Source: Nonomuraea turkmeniaca
GTDB taxonomy: Bacteria; Actinomycetota; Actinomycetes; Streptosporangiales; Streptosporangiaceae
Direction: 5' to 3'
Assembly: GCF_005889735.1 (NCBI RefSeq)
Contig: NZ_VCKY01000010.1
Span: 25,641-89,640, forward strand
Length of the DNA: 64,000 bases
Shown here: piece after piece, positions 18,242-26,815 of the stretch
Numbering within the stretch: the stretch's first letter is position 1
How the letters are laid out: every line of letters begins with the position of its first letter
Made by a program: the position numbers and the translations under genes
The notes under the pieces: model-generated
The model's input: only the letters and a program-made list of their open reading frames with translations
What the model was told of the DNA's origin: nothing
Database searches by the model: none

Positions 18242-19087
18242 ACGCCCCAGCTCGCTCACCTGCTGGGGCGTCAGGGACACCGTCGAGGCGGCGAGGTTCT
18301 CTTCCAGGTGGGCGACCGACGAGGTGCCGGGGATGGTGAGCATCACCGGGGAGTGGGCCAGCAGCCAGGCGAGGCTGACCTGGGCGGGCGTGGCTCCGAC
18401 GGCTTTGGCGACGTGGTCCACGGGGCCGCCCGGCGCCGCCAGGGCGCCCTTGGCGATGGGGCTGTAGGCGATGAACCCGATCCCCTGCTCCTCGCAGTGC
18501 CGCAGCACGTCCTCCGAGAACCGGTTGGTGAGGTTGTAGCGGTTCTGCACGGTGACGATGTCGACGATGCCGCGCGCCCGTTCCAGCTCCTCGACGCTCA
18601 CCTCCGACAGCCCCACATGGGCGATCTTGCCCTCGTCCCGCAGCGCCTTGAGCTCGCCGAGCTGGTCCTCCAGCGGCACCAGCGGGTCGATGCGGTGCAG
18701 CTGGAGCAGGTCGATCCGGTCCAGCCCGAGCCTGCGCAGGCTCATCTCGACCTCCTGCCGCAGGTACGCGGGGCGCCCCACGGCATGCCACTCCCCCGGC
18801 CCGGTCCGCACGAACCCGGCCTTGGTCGCGACGAGCAGCCCCTCCGGGTACGGGTGCAGCGCCTCCCGGATGAGCTCCTCGTTGACGTAGGGCCCGTAGG
18901 AGTCGGCAGTGTCGATGAGGTCCACACCCAGCTCGACAGCCCGGCGCAGCACCCGGACACACTCGTCGTGGTCGCGGGGCGGCCCCCAGACCCCGGGCCC
19001 GGTGAGACTCATGGCCCCGAAGCCGAGGCGGTGCACGGTCTTGCCGCCGATGGTGAACGTGCCGGTGGACTGGAGCTCTATGGACAT
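18239..19087 (-). CDS. Aldo/keto reductase
   Basis: 282 residues forming a single (beta/alpha)8 barrel. Catalytic residues are readable: Asp59 and Tyr64 in LIDTADSYG, Lys89 in VATKAGF, and His in LLQLHRIDP. The cofactor loop IPGTSSVAHLEENLAA near the C-terminus is typical of NADPH-dependent members. Reduces an aldehyde or sugar-type carbonyl, substrate unknown. It lies 51 bases downstream of the sulfatase and on the same strand, so it could be the last gene of the LacI-headed sugar operon; a sugar product freed by the sulfatase pathway would be a logical substrate, as inference. Confidence 0.88.
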   Translation of the reverse strand: MSIELQSTGTFTIGGKTVHRLGFGAMSLTGPGVWGPPRDHDECVRVLRRAVELGVDLIDTADSYGPYVNEELIREALHPYPEGLLVATKAGFVRTGPGEWHAVGRPAYLRQEVEMSLRRLGLDRIDLLQLHRIDPLVPLEDQLGELKALRDEGKIAHVGLSEVSVEELERARGIVDIVTVQNRYNLTNRFSEDVLRHCEEQGIGFIAYSPIAKGALAAPGGPVDHVAKAVGATPAQVSLAWLLAHSPVMLTIPGTSSVAHLEENLAASTVSLTPQQVSELGR

Positions 19088-19138
19088 GCGGGGACACTCC
19101 GTCTGAACGTCGAGGCGTACTCTCTCACGGACATCGTG

Positions 19139-20497
19139 TCACTTGCGCTGATGGCCGAACCTGACCGGCTTGGGGCCGTGGAGCCGGACCTCCGGGTCGC
19201 TCATCGCCTGGGGCCGGGCAGGCAGTTCGACGGCCGGCTCGATCACCGGCTCCGCACCCTCGGCCGCCGCGATCCTGCGGCCGAGCCGCTCCCGCAGCTC
19301 CGCCGCCACCTCGGCGTGCGACGGCAGTCCGGCGAGGTTGACCAGCTCGTGCGGGTCGTTCTCCAGGTCGTACAGGGCCTGCTCGCGATAGCGGTCGGCG
19401 GCCGGGTCGTCCCACGGGTGGGCGCCCTCGGCGACCGCGTAGTACTTCCAGCGGGACGTGCGGATGCCGCGCCCCACCTCCGACTCGCTGACCTGGAAGA
19501 ACACCTCGTCAGGCCATGGAGCCCGGGCATCGCGGGCCAGCGGCAGCAACGACCGCCCCTGCATCTCCCCAGGCACGGGCAGCCCGGCGGCCTCCAGCAG
19601 CGTGGGCGGCAGGTCGATCGTGCTGACCGGGCGGGAGATCGTGCCGCCTCCGTCGAAGCCCGGGCCGCGCAGCGCCAGTGGCACGCGGAGCGAGGCGTCG
19701 TGGCAGGAGCGCTTGTACTCGCCGTTGCGGGTCTTGAAGTGGTTGCCGTGGTCGGAGGTGTACGCCACGATCGTGTCGTCCAGCAGGTCCATGCTGCGCA
19801 ACGCGTCGAGCAGCCGCCCGAGCCCCTCGTCCAGGCGTTTGACCTGCCCCAGGTAGCCGCCCATGTGCTGGTGCGCGGTGCCGCCGAGCGCGGCCAGGTC
19901 CGGCGGCATCCAGGTGCCCTGGTAACGCTCCTCGTAGCCGTCGGGCGCGGGGTAGTTGTCCACCTCGTTCTGGTGGTGCGGCTCCAGGAACGACACGAAC
20001 AGGTAGAACGGCTCGTCGTGGTGGTCGGCGACGAACCTGATCGCCGCGTCCACGAGCGCGTCGGAGCGGTAGCCGGGCAGCATGACGGGATCGTTCGCCT
20101 CGTCGAACACGACCGTGCGGTAGGCGTCGGAGGTGTGCTCCAGCGCGTTGGCCGCCAGCCAGGACTGGTAGCCGCCCCGCTGGTCCGCCGGCACCGGCTC
20201 GCTGCCGGCCAGATGCCACTTGCCGATGTAGCCGGTGGCGTAGCCGGCCGCGCCGAAGTGGTGCGCCAGCGTGCGCTCCTCGGGCGGCAGCACGCGGCCG
20301 TTGCGGTAGACGCCGGTCGTGGTCGGGTAGCGACCCGTCTGCAGGGCGGCGCGGGCGGGGGCGCACACCGGCTGAGGGGTGAGCGCGACCGCGGCCCGCG
20401 TGCCGTGTCCGGCCATCCTTTCGAGGTTGGGGGTGAGCGGGCCGACGGTGTCCCACCGCTGCTGGTCGGTGAAGACGACGATCACGTTCGGACGCAA
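19139..20497 (-). CDS. Sulfatase (formylglycine-dependent, alkaline-phosphatase superfamily)
   Basis: 452 residues with no signal peptide, so probably cytoplasmic. The N-terminus NVIVVFTDQQRWD provides metal-binding Asp residues. The sulfatase signature CAPAR (45-49) carries Cys45, to be oxidised to formylglycine, followed by TGRYP. Further metal or substrate residues are in YTSDHGNHFKTRNGEYK. It hydrolyses sulfate esters, here probably of a carbohydrate, since it sits 15 bases after an ABC sugar permease gene in a LacI-headed operon. A cytoplasmic sulfatase implies that the sulfated sugar is imported intact. The maturase is not in the window. Confidence 0.9.
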   Translation of the reverse strand: MRPNVIVVFTDQQRWDTVGPLTPNLERMAGHGTRAAVALTPQPVCAPARAALQTGRYPTTTGVYRNGRVLPPEERTLAHHFGAAGYATGYIGKWHLAGSEPVPADQRGGYQSWLAANALEHTSDAYRTVVFDEANDPVMLPGYRSDALVDAAIRFVADHHDEPFYLFVSFLEPHHQNEVDNYPAPDGYEERYQGTWMPPDLAALGGTAHQHMGGYLGQVKRLDEGLGRLLDALRSMDLLDDTIVAYTSDHGNHFKTRNGEYKRSCHDASLRVPLALRGPGFDGGGTISRPVSTIDLPPTLLEAAGLPVPGEMQGRSLLPLARDARAPWPDEVFFQVSESEVGRGIRTSRWKYYAVAEGAHPWDDPAADRYREQALYDLENDPHELVNLAGLPSHAEVAAELRERLGRRIAAAEGAEPVIEPAVELPARPQAMSDPEVRLHGPKPVRFGHQRK

Positions 20498-20512
20498 GAA
20501 GACGACTCCTGA

Positions 20513-21319
20513 CTAACGTAGGCCGGTCAGCGCGATGCCACGCACGAAGTAGCGCTGGGTGAAGATGAACAGGATGGCAGTGGGGACGAAGAGGATCACA
20601 GAGCCGGCCGCCGTCAGGTGCCAGAGCGTGAAGTACTCCTGGTTGAACAGGGTGAGCCCGACTGGGATGGTACGCATCTCCGGCGTGCTGGTGGCGACCA
20701 GCGGCCAGAGGAACTCGTTCCACTGGAAGACGAAGGTGAACAACCCGAGCACGGCGAGCGCGGGACGCGTCTGCGGCAGGATGACGCTCCGGTAGATCCG
20801 CAGCTCCGAGGCGCCGTCGATGCGGGCCGCGTTGATCAGGTCGTCGGGGATGGGCTGGATGAACTGCCGCATGAGGAAGATCCCGAACGCGTCCATGAGG
20901 AACGGCGTGATCAGCCCCTGGTACGTGTTCAGCCACCCCATGTTGGCCATCAGCACGTACAGCGGGATCATCCGCACGAAGAACGGCACCATCAGCGTCG
21001 CCAGCAACGCCACGAACAGGGTGTTGCGCAGCGGGAAGCGGAACTTGGCGAACACGTACCCGACGAGCGGGTCGAACAGCAGGTGCGCCAGCGTGATGGC
21101 GCCGGCCACGACGAGGCTGTTGACGATGAAGTTGCCGAACGGCGCGCGGGCGAACAGCTCCGCGTAGTTGCCCCACTGGGGCGAGTCGGGCACCAGCACC
21201 GCGTTCGCCGCCAACGTCTCCGCCTCGGTCTGCAGCGACAGCGAGACCATGTAGAGCAGCGGCACGACCGTGATCAGGGAGGCGATCACCAGCAACGTGT
21301 AGAGCAGAGCTTTCCGCAT
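20513..21319 (-). CDS. Carbohydrate ABC transporter permease (MalG-like)
   Basis: 268 residues with six membrane helices. The cytoplasmic EAA loop reads INAARIDGASELRIYRSVILP. The ATG at 21317-21319 overlaps the stop of the partner permease as TGATG. Forms the channel heterodimer with the upstream gene. No ATPase gene is present, so the shared MsiK-type ATPase used by many actinomycete sugar importers probably serves it. Confidence 0.92.
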   Translation of the reverse strand: MRKALLYTLLVIASLITVVPLLYMVSLSLQTEAETLAANAVLVPDSPQWGNYAELFARAPFGNFIVNSLVVAGAITLAHLLFDPLVGYVFAKFRFPLRNTLFVALLATLMVPFFVRMIPLYVLMANMGWLNTYQGLITPFLMDAFGIFLMRQFIQPIPDDLINAARIDGASELRIYRSVILPQTRPALAVLGLFTFVFQWNEFLWPLVATSTPEMRTIPVGLTLFNQEYFTLWHLTAAGSVILFVPTAILFIFTQRYFVRGIALTGLR

Positions 21320-22194
21320 CAGTACGTCACCTCCCCGCGCCGCCCTGCCCGCAACTGCACCAGCGTGAACGCCACGATCACGACCAGCAGCAGCACCGAC
21401 TGGGCCGACGAGTAGCCGAAGTCCCTGGTGCGGAAGGCGACGTTGAAGATGTGGAAGACCGACAGGTCGGTGGCGTCGCCAGGACCGCCGTTGGTGATGA
21501 TGTACGCCTGCCCGAACGCCTGCAGTCCCGAGATCACCGCCATCACCGACACGAACAACGTCGTAGGCGCCAGCAGCGGCAGCGTGATCCGCCAGAAACG
21601 TGTCCACCCGTCCGCGCCGTCGATCTTGGCGGCCTCGTGGTAGGTCTCGGGGATGCCCTGCAGCCCGGCCAGGAACAACACCATCGTGTACCCCACGTTC
21701 TGCCACAACGTGACCGCGGCGATCGTGAGCAGCGGCGCGGTGTTGAGCCACTGCTGGCCCGGCAGCCCGAGCGCGTCCAGCATCCGGTTGAGCACGCCGA
21801 GCTCCGGATCGAGGATGTTGCGCCAGAGCAGCCCGACGATCGCCACCGAGGTCAGGTACGGCACCAGCAGCAGCACCCGGAACACCACCCGGCCCTTGAG
21901 CGGCTGGTCCAGCGCGAGCGCCAGGACCAGCCCGAGCACGATCGACCCGATCACCACCAGCACCGAGAACGCCACGGTGACCAGGAACGAGTGCCGCACC
22001 GCCGGATCGGCGAGGGCCTGGGTGTAGTTGCCGAGCCCCGTCCACTGGTCGGCCTGCGGACCGGTGCGGAAGCTGGTGGCCACCACGTTCCCGATCGGCA
22101 GGTAGAAGAAGGCCGCGAAGAACAGGATCGCCGGGGTGAGGAAGAGGTAGGCGGTCCGCGCGTAACGGCCCGACAGCGTGCGGGGCCTGCTCAT
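21319..22194 (-). CDS. Carbohydrate ABC transporter permease (MalF-like)
   Basis: 291 residues with six predicted helices. The N-terminus is typical of the family (RTAYLFLTPAILFFAAFFYLP), and the EAA loop YHEAAKIDGADGWTRFWRITLP contacts the ATPase. It lies 43 bases after the binding-protein gene and overlaps the second permease by one base. Works with the binding protein at 22238 and the permease at 20513 to import an oligosaccharide or sulfated sugar. Confidence 0.92.
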   Translation of the reverse strand: MSRPRTLSGRYARTAYLFLTPAILFFAAFFYLPIGNVVATSFRTGPQADQWTGLGNYTQALADPAVRHSFLVTVAFSVLVVIGSIVLGLVLALALDQPLKGRVVFRVLLLVPYLTSVAIVGLLWRNILDPELGVLNRMLDALGLPGQQWLNTAPLLTIAAVTLWQNVGYTMVLFLAGLQGIPETYHEAAKIDGADGWTRFWRITLPLLAPTTLFVSVMAVISGLQAFGQAYIITNGGPGDATDLSVFHIFNVAFRTRDFGYSSAQSVLLLVVIVAFTLVQLRAGRRGEVTY

Positions 22195-22237
22195 GGCCTC
22201 ACTCCGTTCGGCGGCTCGGTCGCCGTACGCCGCCGCC

Positions 22238-23503
22238 TCACTTGAGGAATCCCTCCGCGGTCTGGGTGAACGTGGCGAGGGCCTCGGCGGCCGGCTGGTT
22301 CTGGATGAGCACCTGCTGGTACATGACCTTGAGCTGCTCCTCCCACTTGCCGAGCTGCCCGGTGAGCCGCACCTGCTGGGAGGAGTCCTTGGCGGTCGGC
22401 AGGGCGTCGGCGAAGACCTTGATGGCCTCGTTCGTCTGCACCTCGGGCAGCTTCGTCCAGGAGACGCGCGGCATGAGCATGCCGGTCTCCTTGGTGGCGG
22501 CCTGCTCGACCTCGATGGCGGTGATGCGCTTGATGAAGTCCCACGACAGCTCGGGGCGGGTGGCCTTGGCCGGCACGAACATGCTGACCCCGGCCGCCTG
22601 CGTGGCCTGCGTCTTGTTCTTCAGCGGCGGGGCGACGCCCAGCTCGATGTCGGGGCTGGTCTTCCTGATCGGGTCCAGGTCCCACGGGCCGGTGAAGATC
22701 ATCGCGGCGCGCTTGGCCGAGAACAACTTCTGCGGGCCCGAGTAGTCGGTGCCCGACACCGGCACCGGCGCCACCTTGTGCTTGTGGATCAGGTCGGCCT
22801 GGAACTGCAGGGCGGCGACCGCGTCCGCCCGCGGCTCCATGATCTTGCCGGTCTGCGTGTCGTAGGGGGTGACGCCGGCCTGCACCATCCACGGCCACAT
22901 GTAGGTGTAGTCCTGGTTGAGCGCGACGCCGTACACGCCGTCCTTGGTGAGCTTCTGGGCGGCGGCCAGGAACTCCTCCCACGTGGTGGGCACCTCCACG
23001 CCGGCGTCCCTGAGCATCGCCTTGTTGTAGAAGAGCGTGTTGCAGGTGAAGTGCAGCTGCACCCCGTACACCTTGCCCTGGTACGAGTTGCGCTCGACGG
23101 TCACCGGCTGCCAGTCGGAGGGGAAGCCCATCGCCTGGCCGTCGCGGTCGACGAAGTCCTGCAGCGAGCGGGCGTTGCCGGAGACCGCGAACTCCTGCAC
23201 CCACCCGCCGGGCTCCTCGACCAGGTCCGGCACGGTCCCTGAGGCGAAGTCGGCCAGCAGCCTGGTACGCAGGTCCGGCCACTGGTACTTCTGCAGGTTG
23301 ACCTTGACCTTGTTGGCCTGCTCGAACTCGGCGATCGCCTTGCGGTAGGCCTGGTAGTCGTGGCCGGCGTTCCAGTAGACGGTGAACGTGCCGGGCTCGG
23401 TGGCGGGCGCGGTGGGGGCGCCCGCGCAGGACGACAGGACCGGCACGGCGGCGGCCGCACCGGCCAGGCGGAGCAGGTCACGGCGGGAGAGGGTGGGGGA
23501 CAT
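22238..23503 (-). CDS. Sugar-binding lipoprotein of ABC importer (Tat/lipobox)
   Basis: 421 residues. The N-terminus RRDLLRLAGAAAAVPVLSSC combines a twin-arginine motif with a lipobox, so the protein is probably exported folded and then lipidated at Cys26. The rest is a family 1 extracellular solute-binding protein: FTVYWNAGHDYQAYRKAIAEFE at the first lobe, YNKAMLRDAGVEVPTTWEEF in the hinge region, and RAAMIFTGPWDLD in the ligand cleft. It captures the sugar for the two permeases downstream. It starts 15 bases after the LacI stop, with GGAAAT upstream, so regulator and transporter share an operon. Confidence 0.92.
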   Translation of the reverse strand: MSPTLSRRDLLRLAGAAAAVPVLSSCAGAPTAPATEPGTFTVYWNAGHDYQAYRKAIAEFEQANKVKVNLQKYQWPDLRTRLLADFASGTVPDLVEEPGGWVQEFAVSGNARSLQDFVDRDGQAMGFPSDWQPVTVERNSYQGKVYGVQLHFTCNTLFYNKAMLRDAGVEVPTTWEEFLAAAQKLTKDGVYGVALNQDYTYMWPWMVQAGVTPYDTQTGKIMEPRADAVAALQFQADLIHKHKVAPVPVSGTDYSGPQKLFSAKRAAMIFTGPWDLDPIRKTSPDIELGVAPPLKNKTQATQAAGVSMFVPAKATRPELSWDFIKRITAIEVEQAATKETGMLMPRVSWTKLPEVQTNEAIKVFADALPTAKDSSQQVRLTGQLGKWEEQLKVMYQQVLIQNQPAAEALATFTQTAEGFLK

Positions 23504-23517
23504 CTCGCATTTCCCTT

Positions 23518-24519
23518 CTAGGAAGAGCCTCGCCGCAGGAAGGTCCAGGAGCGGACGATCTCACGGGCGGGCGGAGCCTCCTCGGCCTGGAGGCGGTCGA
23601 ACAGCAGCCGCACGATGTCGGTGTAGTCGTGCCTGAGCGGGCCGACGGTGCTGAGCTGCGGGGTGGTGATGAGACCCTCGTCGATGTTGCCGACACCGAC
23701 GATCGCGACGTCGCCGGGCACGCTCAGCCCGGCGTCCCGCGCGGCCCCGATGGCGCTGATCGCGGCGCGGTCGGACGCCGCGAAGATCGCGTCGGGGCGG
23801 TCGGGCGAGCGCAGGAGCTCGGTGGCGGTCTGGTACGCCGCCACGCGGTCGTCGGCGCCCGAGGTGATGATGCGTTCCGTCACGCCGTGCCGGTCGAGCG
23901 CCGTGGTGTAACCGAGCAGCCGGCCGACCGGCCGGTCCCGGTAGAGCTCATGGCGGTGCGCCAGGAACGCGATGCGCCGCCTGCCCTGCGCCAGCAGGTG
24001 CTCGACGGCCTCCACGCAGGCCTCCGTCTCCGGGGTACGGACGACGTCGCAGCCCTCCAGCCCGCTCTCGTTGCTCAGCACCACCATCGGCAGGCCGGTG
24101 GCGGCGAGCCCGCTGAGCAGGTCATGCGTGAGGTGGTCGCCTACCACGTTGATCAGCGCGCCGTCGGCGATGCCGCCGCGCAGCACGTCGATCGCCGCGT
24201 TCGCGCGGGCGTCGGAGTAGACGGCCAGGGTCACCACGGAGTAGCCGCGGGCGTCGGCCATCTCGTGCAGGTCCCTGGCCAGCCGCTCGTCGGTCGGCAC
24301 CCCGCCGATGGAGCTCAACACCAGACAGACCCGCTGGGTGCGGCGCTTGCGCAGGCTCCTCGCGGCCTGGTTGGGGGTGTAGCCGAGCCGCCTGGCGGCG
24401 TCGAGCACCCGCTGCCTCGTCTCGGCGGCGACGGGACGGTCCCGGCCACTGAGCACGTAGGAGACGGTCGCGACGGACACGTTCGCGAGTTCGGCCACTT
24501 GTCGTGCTGTAGGTCTCAT
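23518..24519 (-). CDS. LacI-family transcriptional regulator of the sugar operon
   Basis: 333 residues from the ATG at 24517-24519; the frame is open for 19 more codons but those lack sense. An N-terminal helix-turn-helix with hinge helix is clear (TARQVAELANVSVATVSYVL, then NQAARSLRKRRT), followed by a periplasmic-binding-protein-like effector domain (VCLVLSSIGG ... IFAASDRAAI ... DVAIVGVGNID). As the first gene of the operon it probably represses itself and the binding protein, permeases, sulfatase and reductase downstream, and releases DNA when the imported sugar or a derivative binds. Two inverted repeats lie immediately upstream. Confidence 0.92.
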   Translation of the reverse strand: MRPTARQVAELANVSVATVSYVLSGRDRPVAAETRQRVLDAARRLGYTPNQAARSLRKRRTQRVCLVLSSIGGVPTDERLARDLHEMADARGYSVVTLAVYSDARANAAIDVLRGGIADGALINVVGDHLTHDLLSGLAATGLPMVVLSNESGLEGCDVVRTPETEACVEAVEHLLAQGRRRIAFLAHRHELYRDRPVGRLLGYTTALDRHGVTERIITSGADDRVAAYQTATELLRSPDRPDAIFAASDRAAISAIGAARDAGLSVPGDVAIVGVGNIDEGLITTPQLSTVGPLRHDYTDIVRLLFDRLQAEEAPPAREIVRSWTFLRRGSS

Positions 24520-24540
24520 GCTAGTCGAATAACATAGCAT
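24518..24540 (-). promoter_or_regulatory. Inverted repeat over the lacI-type start codon
   Basis: ATGCTA and TAGCAT arms flank an 11-base AT-rich centre and the repeat includes the start codon of the regulator. A possible second operator or part of the promoter. Confidence 0.35.
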
Positions 24541-24627
24541 TCCCGACAGGAATACAAGGTAATTCCCCTCTCTCATCTCGCTGTGGGGCTGTGCGGCTCA
24601 GGAGTGGGACGCTCAGCATCTGTATGC

Positions 24628-24643
24628 TGTTAAACGATTAACA
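24628..24643. promoter_or_regulatory. LacI-type operator candidate
   Basis: TGTTAAACGATTAACA is a perfect 6+6 inverted repeat (TGTTAA/TTAACA) around a 4-base centre, 109 bases upstream of the regulator's start. Even-spaced, AT-rich palindromes of this length are typical LacI-family operators, and this is the best candidate for control of the whole sugar operon. Confidence 0.65.
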
Positions 24644-25039
24644 TCGCGGGTCCCCACGACCGTACTCCTTCACCTCACTACGGATCAACCCGTCATTTGA
24701 GGATGCGTGGCGGGTTGGCCGGCAGGTCGACGAACGTACGCATCCAGGCGGCGGCGGTTCCACGAACTCCTGATCGTGCGCGCCGCCACCCGGCCGGTGT
24801 CGGCGGTCTGCTCGCCGGGCACGGATGTCCGCTTCCCTTCGCAGCGTGCGGTACTGCGTCGGATGCGGACAAACGCGCGAAAAGCTCACTTCGAACGGGG
24901 CATCTGGATGTTTCGACCGCGTTTCATCTTGATCTTAAACAGACGAAAAAATCATGTCTTGACCAGGTATGCGGATCATGTCACGCTTCGTGCGAAATGA
25001 TCTAGTTCCCGAAATCTGCCACGAAGGGCCAGGGGACGA
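24644..25039. other. Intergenic region with a possible C-terminal gene relic
   Basis: No intact gene. On the minus strand, just before a TGA at about 24697, one frame reads RGTAAAWMRTFVDLPANPP and then RILK, which looks like a natural protein C-terminus; upstream the sense is lost. I cannot assign the family. The rightmost 150 bases are AT-rich and carry the promoter space for the operon beginning at 25040, with no clear -10/-35 pair. Confidence 0.3.
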
Positions 25040-25789
25040 ATGGGGCATTTATCCACCCTCCGCACCATTTCACATTCCTTTCTCCATCTCGAGGTCGACG
25101 ACGCGGAAGCCGCCTCGCTGACCCCATGGACCGGCCACGTCCGCTACACCCCCAAGTACGGCGGCCGGAAGACGACCGCCGAGAGCTGGGCCCTCGAACT
25201 GGCCCCCAAGTCCGCCCTCGCGGCAGGCGTCAACTCGGTCCGCGGGCGGGAGCGTGAGCGCTTCTCGCTGAGCGGCGGCGAAGTCGTCGTCTACGACTGC
25301 GAGGATCCGGCCGACGCCCGATGGGTCGCGTGGCTGGGTCCGTGGCACATGGCGCACGGGCTCTTCTACGCCCCCGAGTGGGAATCGTCCGACATCGTCG
25401 ACACCTTCAGCCGGGTGACGTGGGTCGACACCCCCGAAGGGCTGACGGCCGACGGCGGCTCGCGCTTCGACGTCTCCATGGAGTTCTACGCGACCTGGAT
25501 CGCGGGCGTCGGCACCATGATGGTCGAGTCCAAGCAGGCCGGAGTCAGCCGGATCCCCAACTGGCGAGGGTACGCCGCGAGTTCGGGCGAACTGTGGCGG
25601 ATGCCCGCGCCGCCCTCGGGTGAAGAGACGCCGTTCCTCCTGGTCACCGAGACCGCCATCGCGACCCTCTACCCCTGGGACGCCCCGAGCGACGGCAAGG
25701 CGAGCGTGTCGGCTCGCGCGGCGGCAGGCAGCGCGGAGACCGCCGCCGGCTTCCTGAGCAAGGTCAAGCGCGTCGAGTGGCAGGCATGA
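25040..25789 (+). CDS. Unrecognised protein heading the MauD/MauE-type operon
   Basis: 249 residues, soluble, with no signal peptide. The sequence is acidic and Trp/Tyr-rich (HVRYTPKYGGRKTTAESWAL, WVAWLGPWHMAHGLFYAPEW) with mixed alpha/beta character; I do not recognise the family. The ATG is preceded by AGGGGA. It ends one base before the next gene, so it belongs to the operon, and could be a cytoplasmic chaperone or modifying enzyme for the Tat-exported cysteine-rich protein two genes on. That role rests only on position. Confidence 0.7.
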   Translation: MGHLSTLRTISHSFLHLEVDDAEAASLTPWTGHVRYTPKYGGRKTTAESWALELAPKSALAAGVNSVRGRERERFSLSGGEVVVYDCEDPADARWVAWLGPWHMAHGLFYAPEWESSDIVDTFSRVTWVDTPEGLTADGGSRFDVSMEFYATWIAGVGTMMVESKQAGVSRIPNWRGYAASSGELWRMPAPPSGEETPFLLVTETAIATLYPWDAPSDGKASVSARAAAGSAETAAGFLSKVKRVEWQA

Positions 25790-25790
25790 C

Positions 25791-26297
25791 GTGGAGCCGT
25801 TGACGGCGGCGGTCGTCATCCTGGCCATTCTCGTCATCATCCTCTTCGCGGCCGGCGCCGGGCTCTACCGGCGGGTCCGTGAACTGGAGCTGGCCACCTA
25901 CAGCGGCGTCGGCATGCGCCTCAGCACCGGCCCCGACACGCAGGCGAACGCACTGGCCGTTCCCGGCGGCACCACCATGGTCATCAAGGTCAATCGTCGC
26001 TGCCCCATCTGCGACGATGTCCTGCTCGCGGCTGCCAAGCTGGCGACCGACCTCCCTCCGGACCTGTCGTTCGCGGTGTTGTCCGACGATCCAGGGTTCG
26101 ACAAACCCCTGCCCGACTCCATCAGGGTGATCAAGGATCCGGCGACCTGGCGAGCGGCCGGCGTGCCGTACACCCCGGCGCTGCTCGTCGTGGACGAGAA
26201 CGGCGTCGTGGGCTTCACCTCCCCAGTGGGATCCGGAGAGGCGCTCGTGGAGATGGTCGAGCGTGCGGTGGCGAACAGAAAGGAAAAGCAGCTGTGA
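25791..26297 (+). CDS. MauD-like membrane-anchored thioredoxin-fold protein
   Basis: 168 residues. One N-terminal membrane helix (5-25) and RRVRELELATYSGVG lead into a thioredoxin-like domain with the dithiol CPIC (71-74), the cis-Pro region VPYTPALLVVDENG, and a C-terminal helix. Size, anchor and motif match MauD, which in methylotrophs is needed for disulfide formation in methylamine dehydrogenase. Here it most likely oxidises or isomerises the eight-cysteine exported protein encoded next. GTG start; the 3' end overlaps that gene by four bases (GTGA), coupling the two. Confidence 0.82.
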   Translation: MEPLTAAVVILAILVIILFAAGAGLYRRVRELELATYSGVGMRLSTGPDTQANALAVPGGTTMVIKVNRRCPICDDVLLAAAKLATDLPPDLSFAVLSDDPGFDKPLPDSIRVIKDPATWRAAGVPYTPALLVVDENGVVGFTSPVGSGEALVEMVERAVANRKEKQL

Positions 26298-26806
26298 CGG
26301 CCGAAAAGCAGATCTCCATCCTCGATCAGATTCCCAGCGCCCACGAAATGCCCGAGCAGGCGTTACCCACCCTCGTGGGCGCCAAGCGGGAAGGGTGGAG
26401 CAGGCGCCGCATCCTGGGCCTGGCCACCGGAGCCGCGGTGGCGACCGGGCTGGGCGTCCTCGACCTCCTGCCCTGGTCGAAGCCGCGCGCCGCGGCGGCC
26501 GCCTCCTACACCGCATGGAGTACCTGCCGGGGCTACGTGAACGCCAGCACCGTCTGCACGCCCTCGAGCGCGCTGTACTCCGGCAACTGCTCCGGCTCGT
26601 GGCACCGCAACGACGGCGGGTCCGGTACCTGCTACAACTTCCGCTACACCCACTACGCCACGACCTGCGACGGTCACAACGCGTGGAGGTGGACCGGCGG
26701 CAGCACCACCAGCACCCGCCGCAAGTGCTCCGACGGCTGGTACGAGTACAACGACTGCGGCGGCGGCCGGGTCTCCCGCTTCTCCATCTGCCGTACGGCG
26801 ATCTGA
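26294..26806 (+). CDS. Tat-exported eight-cysteine protein
   Basis: 170 residues. A long N-region is followed by a twin-arginine signal (RRR at 37-39, hydrophobic 40-60, cleavage probably near AAAAAS at 70). The mature domain of about 100 residues has eight cysteines (78, 88, 99, 113, 125, 145, 155, 166), five tryptophans and many Gly/Ser/Thr/Tyr, so four disulfides are likely. The long leader, Tat export and dense cysteines recall the light chain of methylamine dehydrogenase (MauA), but I cannot identify the Trp pair that forms its cofactor. No known family recognised. Probably the product that the MauD- and MauE-like proteins mature. Confidence 0.75.
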   Translation: MTAEKQISILDQIPSAHEMPEQALPTLVGAKREGWSRRRILGLATGAAVATGLGVLDLLPWSKPRAAAAASYTAWSTCRGYVNASTVCTPSSALYSGNCSGSWHRNDGGSGTCYNFRYTHYATTCDGHNAWRWTGGSTTSTRRKCSDGWYEYNDCGGGRVSRFSICRTAI

Positions 26807-26815
26807 CCGCGCCCG

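Noticed and set aside
18125..20512. 795-codon plus-strand frame opposite the reductase and sulfatase genes
   Set aside because: Antisense to two well-supported genes; no domain and strongly biased composition.
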